DNA from: CAZQIO01 sp964593405
GTDB taxonomy: Bacteria; Patescibacteriota; Minisyncoccia; Minisyncoccales; GBS-2
DNA: 12,982 nucleotides
Direction of reading: 5' to 3'
NCBI GenBank assembly: GCA_964593405.1
Contig: CAZQIO010000015.1
Span: 1-12,982 of the forward strand
Part shown: in pieces, positions 1 through 6,088 of the stretch
Layout of the letters: the number at the start of each line of letters is the position of its first letter
Position numbering within the stretch: the stretch's first letter is position 1
Position numbers and translations under genes: made by a program
The notes under the pieces: model-generated
Told to the model about the DNA's origin: nothing
Seen by the model: only the letters and a program-made list of their open reading frames with translations
Database searches by the model: none

Positions 1-102
1 CTCAATGCTTCTAAAATGTTAAGAAGATTTTGATGCCCTTCTTTTCCAATTCTTTTTCTATACGTTGAGCCAAAATTTTTTGAAATTCTGACCTTTAAGA
101 AT

Positions 103-1248
103 TTAGAGTTTTAAAATCTCAACTTCTTTCAATGTTTGGCTAATTAATTTCTTCAAATTTAATTTCTTTTCCATTTTCTCTATTTCTTTTAAATTTCCTT
201 TGGCGCTGGCATGTTTTGGCACAAATAAAGTGCAACAATCTTCTTGAGGTTTGATGGAAATTTGATAAGTCCCAATTTTTTGTGCCAGTTTTATAATCTC
301 TTCTTTGTCCATACCAATTAAAGGTCTTAAAACTGGAATTGAGACTGCTTTCTCAATGATTTCAATGTTTGGCAAAGTTTGAGAAGAAACCTGGCCTAAA
401 CTTTCTCCGGTCACTATCGCATAACAATTTTCTTTTTTAGCTATTTTTTGAGCAATTTTTAGCATTATTCTTCGGTAAAGCAAAATTCTATATTTTGGTA
501 AAGTTTTTGTTCTAATTTCCATTTGGATTTTCGAAAAAGGAACTAAATTAATTTTTAGTTTTGGTTGATAATTCAAAAAAACTTTTGCTAACTCTTTTAC
601 TTTTTCAATCGAAACTCTTGAAACCAAGGGGAAAGAATGAAAATGTAACCAGACATTTTCGGCTCCCCTTTTTGCCATTAAAAAAGAAGCAACAGGAGAA
701 TCGATCCCACCTGAAATTAAGGTTAAAACTTTCCCCCCTACTCCCACGGGTAATCCTCCAGCTCCTTTTTTCTTTCTGAAATACAAATACCAGCCCTCCT
801 TTCTAGCCTCGACAAAGATTTCTCTTTTTGGTTTTTCAAGATCAACTTTTCTTTTAATTCCTTTGGCAATTTCTTCGATTATCTTTTGAGTACTTTGTTG
901 TATTTGGCTGCTCTTTTTTAATCTTAAAGCGAAGGTTTCGTTTTCTTTTATCCAATCTTGATAATGTTTTTCCACAAAATCACAAATTTCTTTCAAATTT
1001 GCTTTTTCAAAAAACAAACTTTCAGCAAACCAAGAAATTCCGAAAATATTGTTGATTATTCTCGCTGCTGTTTTTGGCTGAGAAACTTCAACAAAAATCC
1101 TTTCTCTAAAAGGATAAACTTTAAAATCAAAATTTTCTTTTTTGAGAAAAAAGAAAATGTTTTGGAGCAACTTCCTTTTGAAAATCTTTTGAACGCTTGG
1201 CGATTTTAAAAACAATTCTCCAAAGGCAATTAAAATTCCTCTTTTCAT
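103..1248 (-). CDS. thiI: tRNA 4-thiouridine synthase ThiI, short form without rhodanese domain
   Basis: ThiI adenylates U8 of tRNA and inserts sulfur taken from a cysteine desulfurase to give 4-thiouridine; some homologues also serve thiamine thiazole synthesis. The 381-residue product has an N-terminal ferredoxin-like plus THUMP region (about 1-165) and a PP-loop ATP-binding domain with SGGIDSP at 179-185, then TGESLGQVSSQ at 280-290 and a C-terminal EDCCTLFVP segment with Cys338 and Cys339. The rhodanese domain of the E. coli enzyme is absent; archaea and many Firmicutes also have short forms, so this is not a truncation. The ATG start overlaps the stop of the MEMO gene as ATGA, implying translational coupling. 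It is the last gene of the iscR-iscS-iscU-mnmA operon, and IscS is the obvious sulfur donor. Identification is firm; a role in thiamine synthesis is not shown here. Confidence 0.93.
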   Translation of the reverse strand: MKRGILIAFGELFLKSPSVQKIFKRKLLQNIFFFLKKENFDFKVYPFRERIFVEVSQPKTAARIINNIFGISWFAESLFFEKANLKEICDFVEKHYQDWIKENETFALRLKKSSQIQQSTQKIIEEIAKGIKRKVDLEKPKREIFVEARKEGWYLYFRKKKGAGGLPVGVGGKVLTLISGGIDSPVASFLMAKRGAENVWLHFHSFPLVSRVSIEKVKELAKVFLNYQPKLKINLVPFSKIQMEIRTKTLPKYRILLYRRIMLKIAQKIAKKENCYAIVTGESLGQVSSQTLPNIEIIEKAVSIPVLRPLIGMDKEEIIKLAQKIGTYQISIKPQEDCCTLFVPKHASAKGNLKEIEKMEKKLNLKKLISQTLKEVEILKL

Positions 1249-2099
1249 AAATAAAAAGCAATGGTACAGTAGCCGACAACTTGAAATTTTTCGCCAAAAG
1301 GTGTGTCGCCAGAATTTTGGTATTTTAAAAGTTTGGCTTTGGCTTTTAAATTTTTTGCAATTTCTAAAATTGTTTTTATTGAATCTTGGGCGCAGGCAAA
1401 AGTGTCAACACCAGGATATTTTCTTTCTAATTGTTCGATTTTTTGGGCAAATTTTTCAGGGTCACAAGTTAAAATTGCTTCAATTGTCTCCAAATCTACT
1501 TTTTGAGCGATCTCATAAGGTGGATAATGAGAAAGATCAGAAGAGGCAACAATCAAAACTTTCTTTCCTTTTGTGACCTCCAAGATTGCCTTTGCCAAAT
1601 TTTTCCAATCTTTATTTTCTGAACCAAAAATTATTGGCACAATTTTAAAATCTTTTAAAACCCTTTGCAAAAAAGGTAATTGAACCTCTAAAGAGTGTTC
1701 AAACAAATGGGCAGAATCTCTGACAAAAAATCTTTTTGATTTTACCAAGATATTTTCTGCCAATTTTTCATTCACTTTTACTCTTCCAAAAGGAGTTTCC
1801 CACCATCCTTTTTTCCAAATTGAAACGCCATTGAACCTTTCGTAATGGGAGTCGCCAATTAAGATTACATTATCAATTTTTTCTCCTGAAATTGCTTTGA
1901 AACCAAAAGCTCCCACTGGCCCTGAAAAGACATAGCCAGCATGGGGCAAAATTAAACCAAAAATTTCTCCTTTGATTTTTTCAAATTTTGCCTCCTCTAA
2001 AAACTTCTCAATCATTTCTTTTAATTCCTCTTTATCTTCTGGATAAAATTGTCCTGCGACTGCTGCAAATCTAATTTTTTCTTCAAATTCGTTTTTCAT
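1245..2099 (-). CDS. MEMO family protein (AmmeMemoRadiSam system protein B)
   Basis: This 284-residue protein belongs to the MEMO family, which is related in fold to non-haem iron class III dioxygenases. Its biochemical role in prokaryotes is unsettled. Family signatures are seen in order: AGQFYP at 15-20, LPHAGYVFSGP at 51-61 with His53, GDSHYERF at 82-89 with His85, EHSLEVQLPFL at 134-144, and SSDLSHYPPY at 186-195 with His191. The three histidines match the metal-site histidines of the family. The C-terminal GDTPFGEKFQVVGY is also typical. Length is normal. In many genomes this protein is encoded beside an AMMECR1 protein and a radical SAM protein; neither is in the window, and it sits instead between mnmA (1-nt gap) and thiI (ATGA overlap). 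That placement hints at a link to Fe-S or tRNA-thiolation metabolism, but this is inference. Confidence 0.9.
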   Translation of the reverse strand: MKNEFEEKIRFAAVAGQFYPEDKEELKEMIEKFLEEAKFEKIKGEIFGLILPHAGYVFSGPVGAFGFKAISGEKIDNVILIGDSHYERFNGVSIWKKGWWETPFGRVKVNEKLAENILVKSKRFFVRDSAHLFEHSLEVQLPFLQRVLKDFKIVPIIFGSENKDWKNLAKAILEVTKGKKVLIVASSDLSHYPPYEIAQKVDLETIEAILTCDPEKFAQKIEQLERKYPGVDTFACAQDSIKTILEIAKNLKAKAKLLKYQNSGDTPFGEKFQVVGYCTIAFYL

Positions 2100-2100
2100 T

Positions 2101-3171
2101 TTAACAAATTATTCCTCCGCCCAAAACTTCTTGACCTTTGTAAAAAACTACTGATTGTCCGGGAGTGATTGCTCTTTGGGGTTTGTCGAATTTTAGGGAA
2201 TAGGTTTTAGGGTTTTGGGTTTTAGTTATGATGGCCGAGAATAGTTGAGAGCGATAGCGAATTTTTGCCTTGATTTTTAAAGGAAGTTTCGGTTCTTTTC
2301 CAGAAATCCAATTAACATTTTTACAGGTTAATTCCCTTTTCAATAAATCCTTCTCATTTCTTGTAACAATTAAAAGATTTTTCTTTAAATCTTTATCTAA
2401 AACCCAAAAGGGCCCTCCCGAAAGACCAACTCCCCTTCTTTGGCCTATTGTGTAAAACCACAAGCCCAAATGTTTACCAATTACTTTTCCATTGGTGTCA
2501 ACGATCTTTCCTGGCTTTTCTTTTAAATATTTTTTTAAAAAATCGTTAATCGTCGTTTGAATGAAACAAATTTCAACTGATTTTTTAGCTTCCAAAACCG
2601 GCAATTTAAATTTTTTTGCTAAATTTTCAACTTCTTTTCTTGTCAAATTTCCGATCGGAAACAAAATTCTTTTTAGTTGTTCTTGATTTAACATCCACAA
2701 AAAATAACTCTGATCTTTCTCTTTATCTTTTGCTTTTAATAATTTAAAAATTTTGTCTTTTGGATGTTGCGCTTTTCTTGCATAGTGGCCGGTGGCTAAA
2801 AAATCAGCGCCATGCTTTAAGGCTTTTTGGAGCAACAATCCAAACTTAATTTCTTTGTTACAAACTACACAAGGGTTAGGGGTAATGCCCTTTTTGTATT
2901 CATCTAAAAAACGATCAACAATTTTGTTTTTGAATTCTTTTGAAAAATCGAAAACATAAAAGGGAATTTTTAAAATTTTTGCTACTTTTCTTGCTCTAAC
3001 TTCTGCTTCTGGCAAACAACATCTGTTTGAAGCTCCGACCAAACCATCTTTTGAAGGCTCAGACCAAAATTTCATAAAAACTCCAACAACATCAAAACCA
3101 GCCCTTTTCAAAATGGCGGCAGCAACAGAAGAATCTACTCCCCCTGACATTGCACAAATTACTTTTGCCAT
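2101..3171 (-). CDS. mnmA: tRNA-specific 2-thiouridylase MnmA
   Basis: MnmA activates the C2 oxygen of wobble uridine U34 in tRNA-Lys, -Glu and -Gln with ATP and replaces it with sulfur relayed from a cysteine desulfurase. The 356-residue product starts with the PP-loop SGGVDSS at 9-15. The nucleophilic cysteine lies in NPCVVCNKEIKFG (Cys104, with an extra Cys101), and the persulfide-carrying cysteine is in SVEICFI (Cys202), where most homologues have Gly before Ile-Cys. The tRNA-binding region contains FYTIGQRRGVGL at 239-250, and the C-terminal beta-barrel ends GGGIIC. Length and domain order are normal. GAGG lies 7 nt before the ATG, one of the better ribosome binding sites in the operon. 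iscU ends 1 nt upstream and the MEMO gene begins 1 nt downstream. Co-transcription with iscS fits a direct sulfur relay. Confidence 0.96.
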   Translation of the reverse strand: MAKVICAMSGGVDSSVAAAILKRAGFDVVGVFMKFWSEPSKDGLVGASNRCCLPEAEVRARKVAKILKIPFYVFDFSKEFKNKIVDRFLDEYKKGITPNPCVVCNKEIKFGLLLQKALKHGADFLATGHYARKAQHPKDKIFKLLKAKDKEKDQSYFLWMLNQEQLKRILFPIGNLTRKEVENLAKKFKLPVLEAKKSVEICFIQTTINDFLKKYLKEKPGKIVDTNGKVIGKHLGLWFYTIGQRRGVGLSGGPFWVLDKDLKKNLLIVTRNEKDLLKRELTCKNVNWISGKEPKLPLKIKAKIRYRSQLFSAIITKTQNPKTYSLKFDKPQRAITPGQSVVFYKGQEVLGGGIIC

Positions 3172-3172
3172 T

Positions 3173-3676
3173 TCATTTCAAAACCTCTTTTTCCAATTCT
3201 CTAAATTCCTTGTATTTTTCTTCTAATTGAGTTTTAACTTTAACAATTCTTTGATGGTCTTTTTCCAATTCCTTAGGAATTTTTTTCCCTTTTTTCTTGT
3301 AATAGTCATATATTGCTTCTTTTAGGACGTCGACGGCCAAAACTGAGCAATGAATTTTAAATGGTGGCAAGGGTTGTCCAAGTCTTTTGATTAGATCTTC
3401 TTTTTTGATTTTCAACGCTTCTTTTATTGTCTTTCCTTTAACTAAAGTGGTAAGCAAACTGGTATTGGCTATGGCGACGATGCAACCTAAAGTTTCAAAT
3501 TTTATGTCTTCAATAAAGTCTTCTCCCTTTTTGTTTTTCCCAACTTTCAAATAAAGCCTCATTAAATCTCCGCACATTAAATTTCCTGCTTCCCCTATTC
3601 CGTCAGGGTTTTTGATTTTTCCAACGTTCCTTGGTTTTTTGAAATGCTCGATAATTTTTTTTGAATAAATTGGCAT
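3173..3676 (-). CDS. iscU: Fe-S cluster assembly scaffold IscU/NifU-like
   Basis: This is the scaffold on which IscS-derived sulfur and iron are assembled into Fe-S clusters before transfer to apo-proteins. The 167-residue protein has the three conserved cluster cysteines: Cys35 in AGNLMCGD (with Asp37), Cys65 in ETLGCIVAIANTS, and Cys110 in KIHCSVLAVDVL. The second motif is usually FGCxAAIASSS, so it is slightly divergent. IscU proteins are normally about 125-150 residues; this one has an extra lysine- and glutamate-rich helical tail from about 127 to 167 that looks like a short coiled coil. It lies between iscS (1-nt gap) and mnmA (1-nt gap). No dedicated HscA, HscB or ferredoxin gene follows, so the set is a minimal ISC system. 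It could equally be named a NifU N-terminal-domain protein. Confidence 0.94.
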   Translation of the reverse strand: MPIYSKKIIEHFKKPRNVGKIKNPDGIGEAGNLMCGDLMRLYLKVGKNKKGEDFIEDIKFETLGCIVAIANTSLLTTLVKGKTIKEALKIKKEDLIKRLGQPLPPFKIHCSVLAVDVLKEAIYDYYKKKGKKIPKELEKDHQRIVKVKTQLEEKYKEFRELEKEVLK

Positions 3677-3677
3677 T

Positions 3678-4853
3678 TTAAATTGGTGAAATTTTTCTCA
3701 ACCTTTCGATTACTTTTGGCAAAACTTTTAAAACATAATTGATATCTGATTCTTTTGTCCATCTTCCCAAACTCAATCTCAAAGAGCCGTGGGCTTGCTC
3801 AGGTCTCAAACCGATGGCCAACAAAACATGGCTTGGTTCCAATTTTTCAGAAGAGCAGGCAGAACCAGTAGATGCCGCAATTCCTAACAAATCTAATTCA
3901 ATGATAATAGATTCTCCCTCTACCCCCTCAAACCAAAAATTGGCATTGTTTGGCAATCTCTTTTTTGGATGGCCGTTTAAATGGGAGCCTTTAATTTTTT
4001 CCAATACTCCCTTGATTAATTTGTCTCTCAATTTTGTCAATCTTTGAGCTTCTCTTTTCATTTCTTTTTTGCAAATTTTTACTGCCTCGGCAAAACCAAC
4101 TATTGCCGCCACATTGACCGTTGAAGATCTCAACCCAAACTCGTGCCCCCCACCATGCAACAAAGGAGTAATTTTTGTTCCTTCTCTCACATACAAAGCG
4201 GCCGCCCCTTTTGGTCCGTACATTTTGTGGGAACTCATCGTCATTAAATCAACATTCATTTTGTTAACATCTATTGGAATTTTGCCAAAACTTTGAGCAG
4301 CGTCAGTGTGAAAGTAAATTTTATTTTTAAGCTCTGAACTTTTAGCTTTGATTACTTTTCCAATTTCTTCGATAGGTTGGATAGTTCCGATTTCATTGTT
4401 GGCGTGGATTATTGAAACCAAAATCGTCTCTTTTTTGATTGCTTTTTTAACATTTTCTGGGTCAACCAAACCATATTTGTCAACCTTTAGTCTTGTCACT
4501 TCAAACCCTTGAGTTTCTAACCATTTGGCACTTTCCATAATGCAAGCGTGCTCAATCTGAGAGATGATAATATGGTTTCCTCTATCTCTGTTGGCAAAGG
4601 CAATTCCTTTTAGAGCCAAATTGTTGCTTTCTGTTGCTGATGAAGTAAAAATTATCTCGTTTGGTTTTGCGCCAATAAAATTTGCCACTATTTCTCGGCT
4701 TTCTTCCAGGGCTGCTTTTGCTTCTTGGCCAAAAGAATGCAAAGACATTGTGTTGCCAAATTTTTCTGAAAAATAAGGCAGCATTGCTTTCGTAACCCTT
4801 GGATCGACAGGCGTGGTGGCTGCGTAATCTAAATAAATTTTCTTTTTTTTCAT
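3678..4853 (-). CDS. iscS: Cysteine desulfurase IscS/NifS-like
   Basis: This PLP enzyme converts L-cysteine to L-alanine and holds the sulfur as a persulfide for IscU, MnmA and ThiI, all encoded downstream. The 391-residue protein opens with IYLDYAATTPVDP, has TSSATESNN at 70-78, EHACIMESA at 101-109, the PLP lysine in SSHKMYGPKG (Lys210), GLRSSTVNV at 240-248 and the mobile catalytic loop STGSACSS with Cys333. The usual RSGT is RSST here. The long, Cys-containing loop marks it as group I (IscS/NifS) rather than SufS. The start follows the Rrf2 gene by 40 nt without a clear Shine-Dalgarno or promoter, so it is probably read from the Rrf2 promoter. iscU follows after 1 nt. Confidence 0.97.
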   Translation of the reverse strand: MKKKKIYLDYAATTPVDPRVTKAMLPYFSEKFGNTMSLHSFGQEAKAALEESREIVANFIGAKPNEIIFTSSATESNNLALKGIAFANRDRGNHIIISQIEHACIMESAKWLETQGFEVTRLKVDKYGLVDPENVKKAIKKETILVSIIHANNEIGTIQPIEEIGKVIKAKSSELKNKIYFHTDAAQSFGKIPIDVNKMNVDLMTMSSHKMYGPKGAAALYVREGTKITPLLHGGGHEFGLRSSTVNVAAIVGFAEAVKICKKEMKREAQRLTKLRDKLIKGVLEKIKGSHLNGHPKKRLPNNANFWFEGVEGESIIIELDLLGIAASTGSACSSEKLEPSHVLLAIGLRPEQAHGSLRLSLGRWTKESDINYVLKVLPKVIERLRKISPI

Positions 4854-4893
4854 TTTTGAATTTAATTTTTCAAAAAATTGACCTTTTGATTGA

Positions 4894-5298
4894 TTATTCT
4901 TTTTGTCTGATTAAATCGGCCAGGGTGACTGAATCTAAGGCTGAGCGAATGACTCTGTTTAGTTTTTGCCAAAAAATTTTTGCTGAGCATTTTTTTGACA
5001 TTGGACAAAAATATCTAAGGCACCTTACCAAATTAGTTTTTCCTTCTAAGCTTTCCACTATTTGGCCGATTTTAATTTTCTCTGGTTTTTTTGCTAAAAA
5101 ATATCCACCCCCAATTCCCTTTTTTGCCTTGACCAAATTTGCTTTTTCCAATTTTGAAAAAATTTTTTCCAAAAAACTGAGGGGAATTTTTTCTTTTTTT
5201 GAAATTTCTTTTATTGGACAAATTTTCTTTTTGGAGAGGCATTTGGCTAAATAAACCATTGCCCTCAACCCATATTGGGTTTTTTTTGAAATTCGCAT
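4894..5298 (-). CDS. iscR: Rrf2 family Fe-S-responsive regulator, IscR-like
   Basis: This is a probable Fe-S-sensing repressor of the operon it heads. The 134-residue protein has the Rrf2 winged helix-turn-helix: KTQYGLRAMVYLA at 6-18, a recognition region around PLSFLEKIFSKL (39-50), and the wing KAKKGIGGGYFLAK (57-70). Three cysteines, Cys93, Cys98 and Cys104, followed by W110, lie where IscR holds its [2Fe-2S] cluster; from memory E. coli has 92, 98 and 104, so the first spacing is one residue shorter. A palindrome resembling a type-1 IscR operator covers the expected transcription start just before the gene, which supports autoregulation. A weak GGA sits 6 nt before the ATG, inside the operator. 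IscR is the best name; another Rrf2 member regulating isc or suf genes is the alternative. Confidence 0.88.
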   Translation of the reverse strand: MRISKKTQYGLRAMVYLAKCLSKKKICPIKEISKKEKIPLSFLEKIFSKLEKANLVKAKKGIGGGYFLAKKPEKIKIGQIVESLEGKTNLVRCLRYFCPMSKKCSAKIFWQKLNRVIRSALDSVTLADLIRQKE

Positions 5299-5301
5299 GT
5301 T

Positions 5302-5326
5302 AAATCCGACTAAATTAGTCTGATTT
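5302..5326. promoter_or_regulatory. Probable IscR/Rrf2 operator (type-1-like palindrome)
   Basis: A 25-bp inverted repeat is centred on 5314, with perfect arms GACTAA and TTAGTC and pairing continuing outwards over a single mismatched pair. The core CCGACT-AAAT-TAGTCTG agrees with the E. coli type-1 IscR consensus as I remember it (YYGACTRWWWYAGTCRR) at all but one position. It lies just downstream of the -10 box, over the expected start point, ending 3 nt before the start codon. A protein bound here would block initiation, as expected for Fe-S-dependent autorepression. Confidence 0.8.
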
Positions 5327-5327
5327 T

Positions 5328-5357
5328 AGAATAGCAAAAAGTAAAAACAATTGTCAA
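5328..5357 (-). promoter_or_regulatory. Sigma70-type promoter of the isc operon
   Basis: On the minus strand there is a perfect TTGACA -35 box (5352-5357), an 18-bp spacer, and TATTCT as -10 box (5328-5333, four of six consensus bases), preceded by TG as an extended -10. The expected start is near 5321, giving a leader of about 20 nt before the iscR ATG. No other promoter is evident down to thiI, so it probably drives six genes. Confidence 0.75.
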
Positions 5358-5373
5358 GCCATAAAAAATTAAA

Positions 5374-5454
5374 TTAAGTTTCATTTTTACTTTTTTGATG
5401 ATAAAATAAAAATCCCTTAAACTTCAAAAAGGGATGGGTGTAGTAAATTTCCAC
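5374..5454 (-). CDS. Possible 26-codon ORF behind a strong Shine-Dalgarno
   Basis: A GTG codon (5454-5452) opens a 26-codon frame rich in aromatic and basic residues (begins VEIYYTHPFLK), ending at a TAA. What draws attention is the full AAAGGAGG Shine-Dalgarno at 5465-5472, the strongest ribosome binding site seen in the window, 10 nt upstream, which is slightly long. The SD lies in a hairpin, and the frame runs through the terminator at 5400-5435. It may be a leader peptide, the tail of a lost gene, or chance. I recognise no homologue. Confidence 0.2.
   Translation of the reverse strand: MEIYYTHPFLKFKGFLFYHQKSKNET
5400..5435 (-). terminator. Rho-independent terminator upstream of the isc promoter
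   Basis: On the minus strand a 7-bp stem ATCCCTT/AAGGGAT with a 10-nt loop is followed directly by TTTTATTTTAT. It would stop transcripts from the coiled-coil gene pair, or, before the island arose, from the ferredoxin operon, just before the isc promoter. Confidence 0.7.
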
Positions 5455-5464
5455 GATATAAATT

Positions 5465-5493
5465 CCTCCTTTCTTTTAAAAGAAGGATTTTTT
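5465..5493. other. Hairpin enclosing an AAAGGAGG motif
   Basis: TTCTTTTAAAAGAA (5471-5484) is a perfect 14-bp palindrome, extended by TCC and GGA across one unpaired base. On the minus strand the structure would pair part of the AAAGGAGG motif at 5465-5472. On the plus strand it is followed by six Ts and resembles a terminator, but no plus-strand gene leads into it. Its role is unclear. Confidence 0.35.
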
Positions 5494-5511
5494 GGTTACT
5501 GTTGAAAAGAA

Positions 5512-5576
5512 TTTTCCCCTATTCTTCAATTGCCCCAACTGGGCAACCTTCTTTTGCCTCTTTAATGCAATCCTTG
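5512..5576 (-). repeat. 65-bp direct repeat, left copy (ferredoxin 3' end)
   Basis: Identical base for base, by eye, to 6860-6924. It contains the last 19 codons of the ferredoxin gene, its TAG stop and 7 nt beyond. Matching stops at both ends: at 5511/6859 and at 5577/6925. The repeats are 1348 bp apart in the same orientation and bracket the two coiled-coil genes. Confidence 0.93.
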
Positions 5577-5758
5577 ATGCTTTGAATGTCCGGATGGTAA
5601 GCTGGAGAGCGGATATTCTTTCCAAGGGGCACTCCTCTGATTTTGGCAATTTCTGGGGGTGAGTTTTTCTTTAATAAAAACCCTCCTTGGCCTGGCTTTG
5701 CAGATTGGCCAATTTTAATTTTGATGGTATTCGCCTGTTTTGAATCCTCTTTTACTTT
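5519..5758 (-). pseudogene. Chimeric remnant: glutamate synthase fragment fused to ferredoxin tail
   Basis: The frame closed by the TAG at 5521-5519 is open back to a TAA at 5761-5759, 79 codons without a usable start. Its first part (to about 5580) matches residues of the glutamate synthase gene around 144-204: IKIGQSAKPGQGG, EIAKIRGVPL and SPAYHPDI are all readable. Its last part is the exact ferredoxin C-terminus ending KEGCPVGAIEE. DNA identity to the intact glutamate synthase gene (about 7673-7848) is roughly 84% by hand count, with two compensating 1-nt indels, as in non-coding drift; the ferredoxin part is identical. The junction falls at a shared Lys-Asp codon pair, which suggests deletion between short matches after duplication of the glutamate synthase-ferredoxin pair. 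No cluster cysteines beyond the last two remain, so it is not functional as a ferredoxin. Confidence 0.88.
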
Positions 5759-6062
5759 TTAAGCGATTTGATAGTGATTCCAAATCCTTATTTATCGCCT
5801 CAATCTCATCTCCTGTTCTTTCCAAAACCATGTCAATTTCGTCGGCAAAACTTTCCAAAGCTGATGCTATTTTTTCTAATGTATCTGCTTTAATACTTGC
5901 AGTTTCAATTTCTATATCAATGATTTTCAGAATTTTGTCTTTCTCGTCCACAGTTAAATATCCTCTTTCAATTGCCTTATCTAAAATTTCATTTATTGCT
6001 TTTGAGGCTTCCTCGGAAAATTCCGCATTATTAACTAATTCTTTAACTTGCTGAAGATTCAT
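5715..6062 (-). CDS. Hypothetical 115-residue helical protein
   Basis: I do not recognise this protein. It is acidic and predicted to be almost wholly helical, with no signal peptide, membrane segment or cysteine. Heptad-like spacing of Ile, Leu and Ala over about 40-100 (for example DIEIETASIKADTLEKIA, then EIDMVLERTGDEIEAI) suggests a coiled coil or helical bundle. AAGGA lies 5 nt before the ATG, supporting this start. It begins 26 nt after the 221-residue gene and is surely co-transcribed with it. The last dozen or so residues (KRGFKTGEYHQN) are read out of frame from the decayed glutamate synthase fragment, which also provides the stop, so the original C-terminus may have been lost. It could be a partner of the upstream coiled-coil protein; that is inference. 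Confidence 0.72.
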   Translation of the reverse strand: MNLQQVKELVNNAEFSEEASKAINEILDKAIERGYLTVDEKDKILKIIDIEIETASIKADTLEKIASALESFADEIDMVLERTGDEIEAINKDLESLSNRLKSKRGFKTGEYHQN

Positions 6063-6088
6063 AGTTTTCCTTTTGTTAAATTAATATG

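Noticed and set aside
1..102. Possible further minus-strand gene downstream of thiI
   Set aside because: Two frames read plausibly (one with RISKNFGSTYRKRIGKEG, one with FQKILAQRIEKELEKKG ending in a stop), but neither has a convincing start and the window ends, so neither can be supported.
103..1248. thiI as a truncated gene because the rhodanese domain is missing
   Set aside because: Short ThiI proteins without rhodanese are common, the frame is intact and the C-terminus is of the usual short type.
5465..5475. CCTCCTTTCT on the plus strand as a 16S rRNA 3' end
   Set aside because: It resembles the anti-Shine-Dalgarno tail, but the conserved GGATCA before it is missing and no rRNA sequence precedes it; it is simply the complement of an AAAGGAGG motif.
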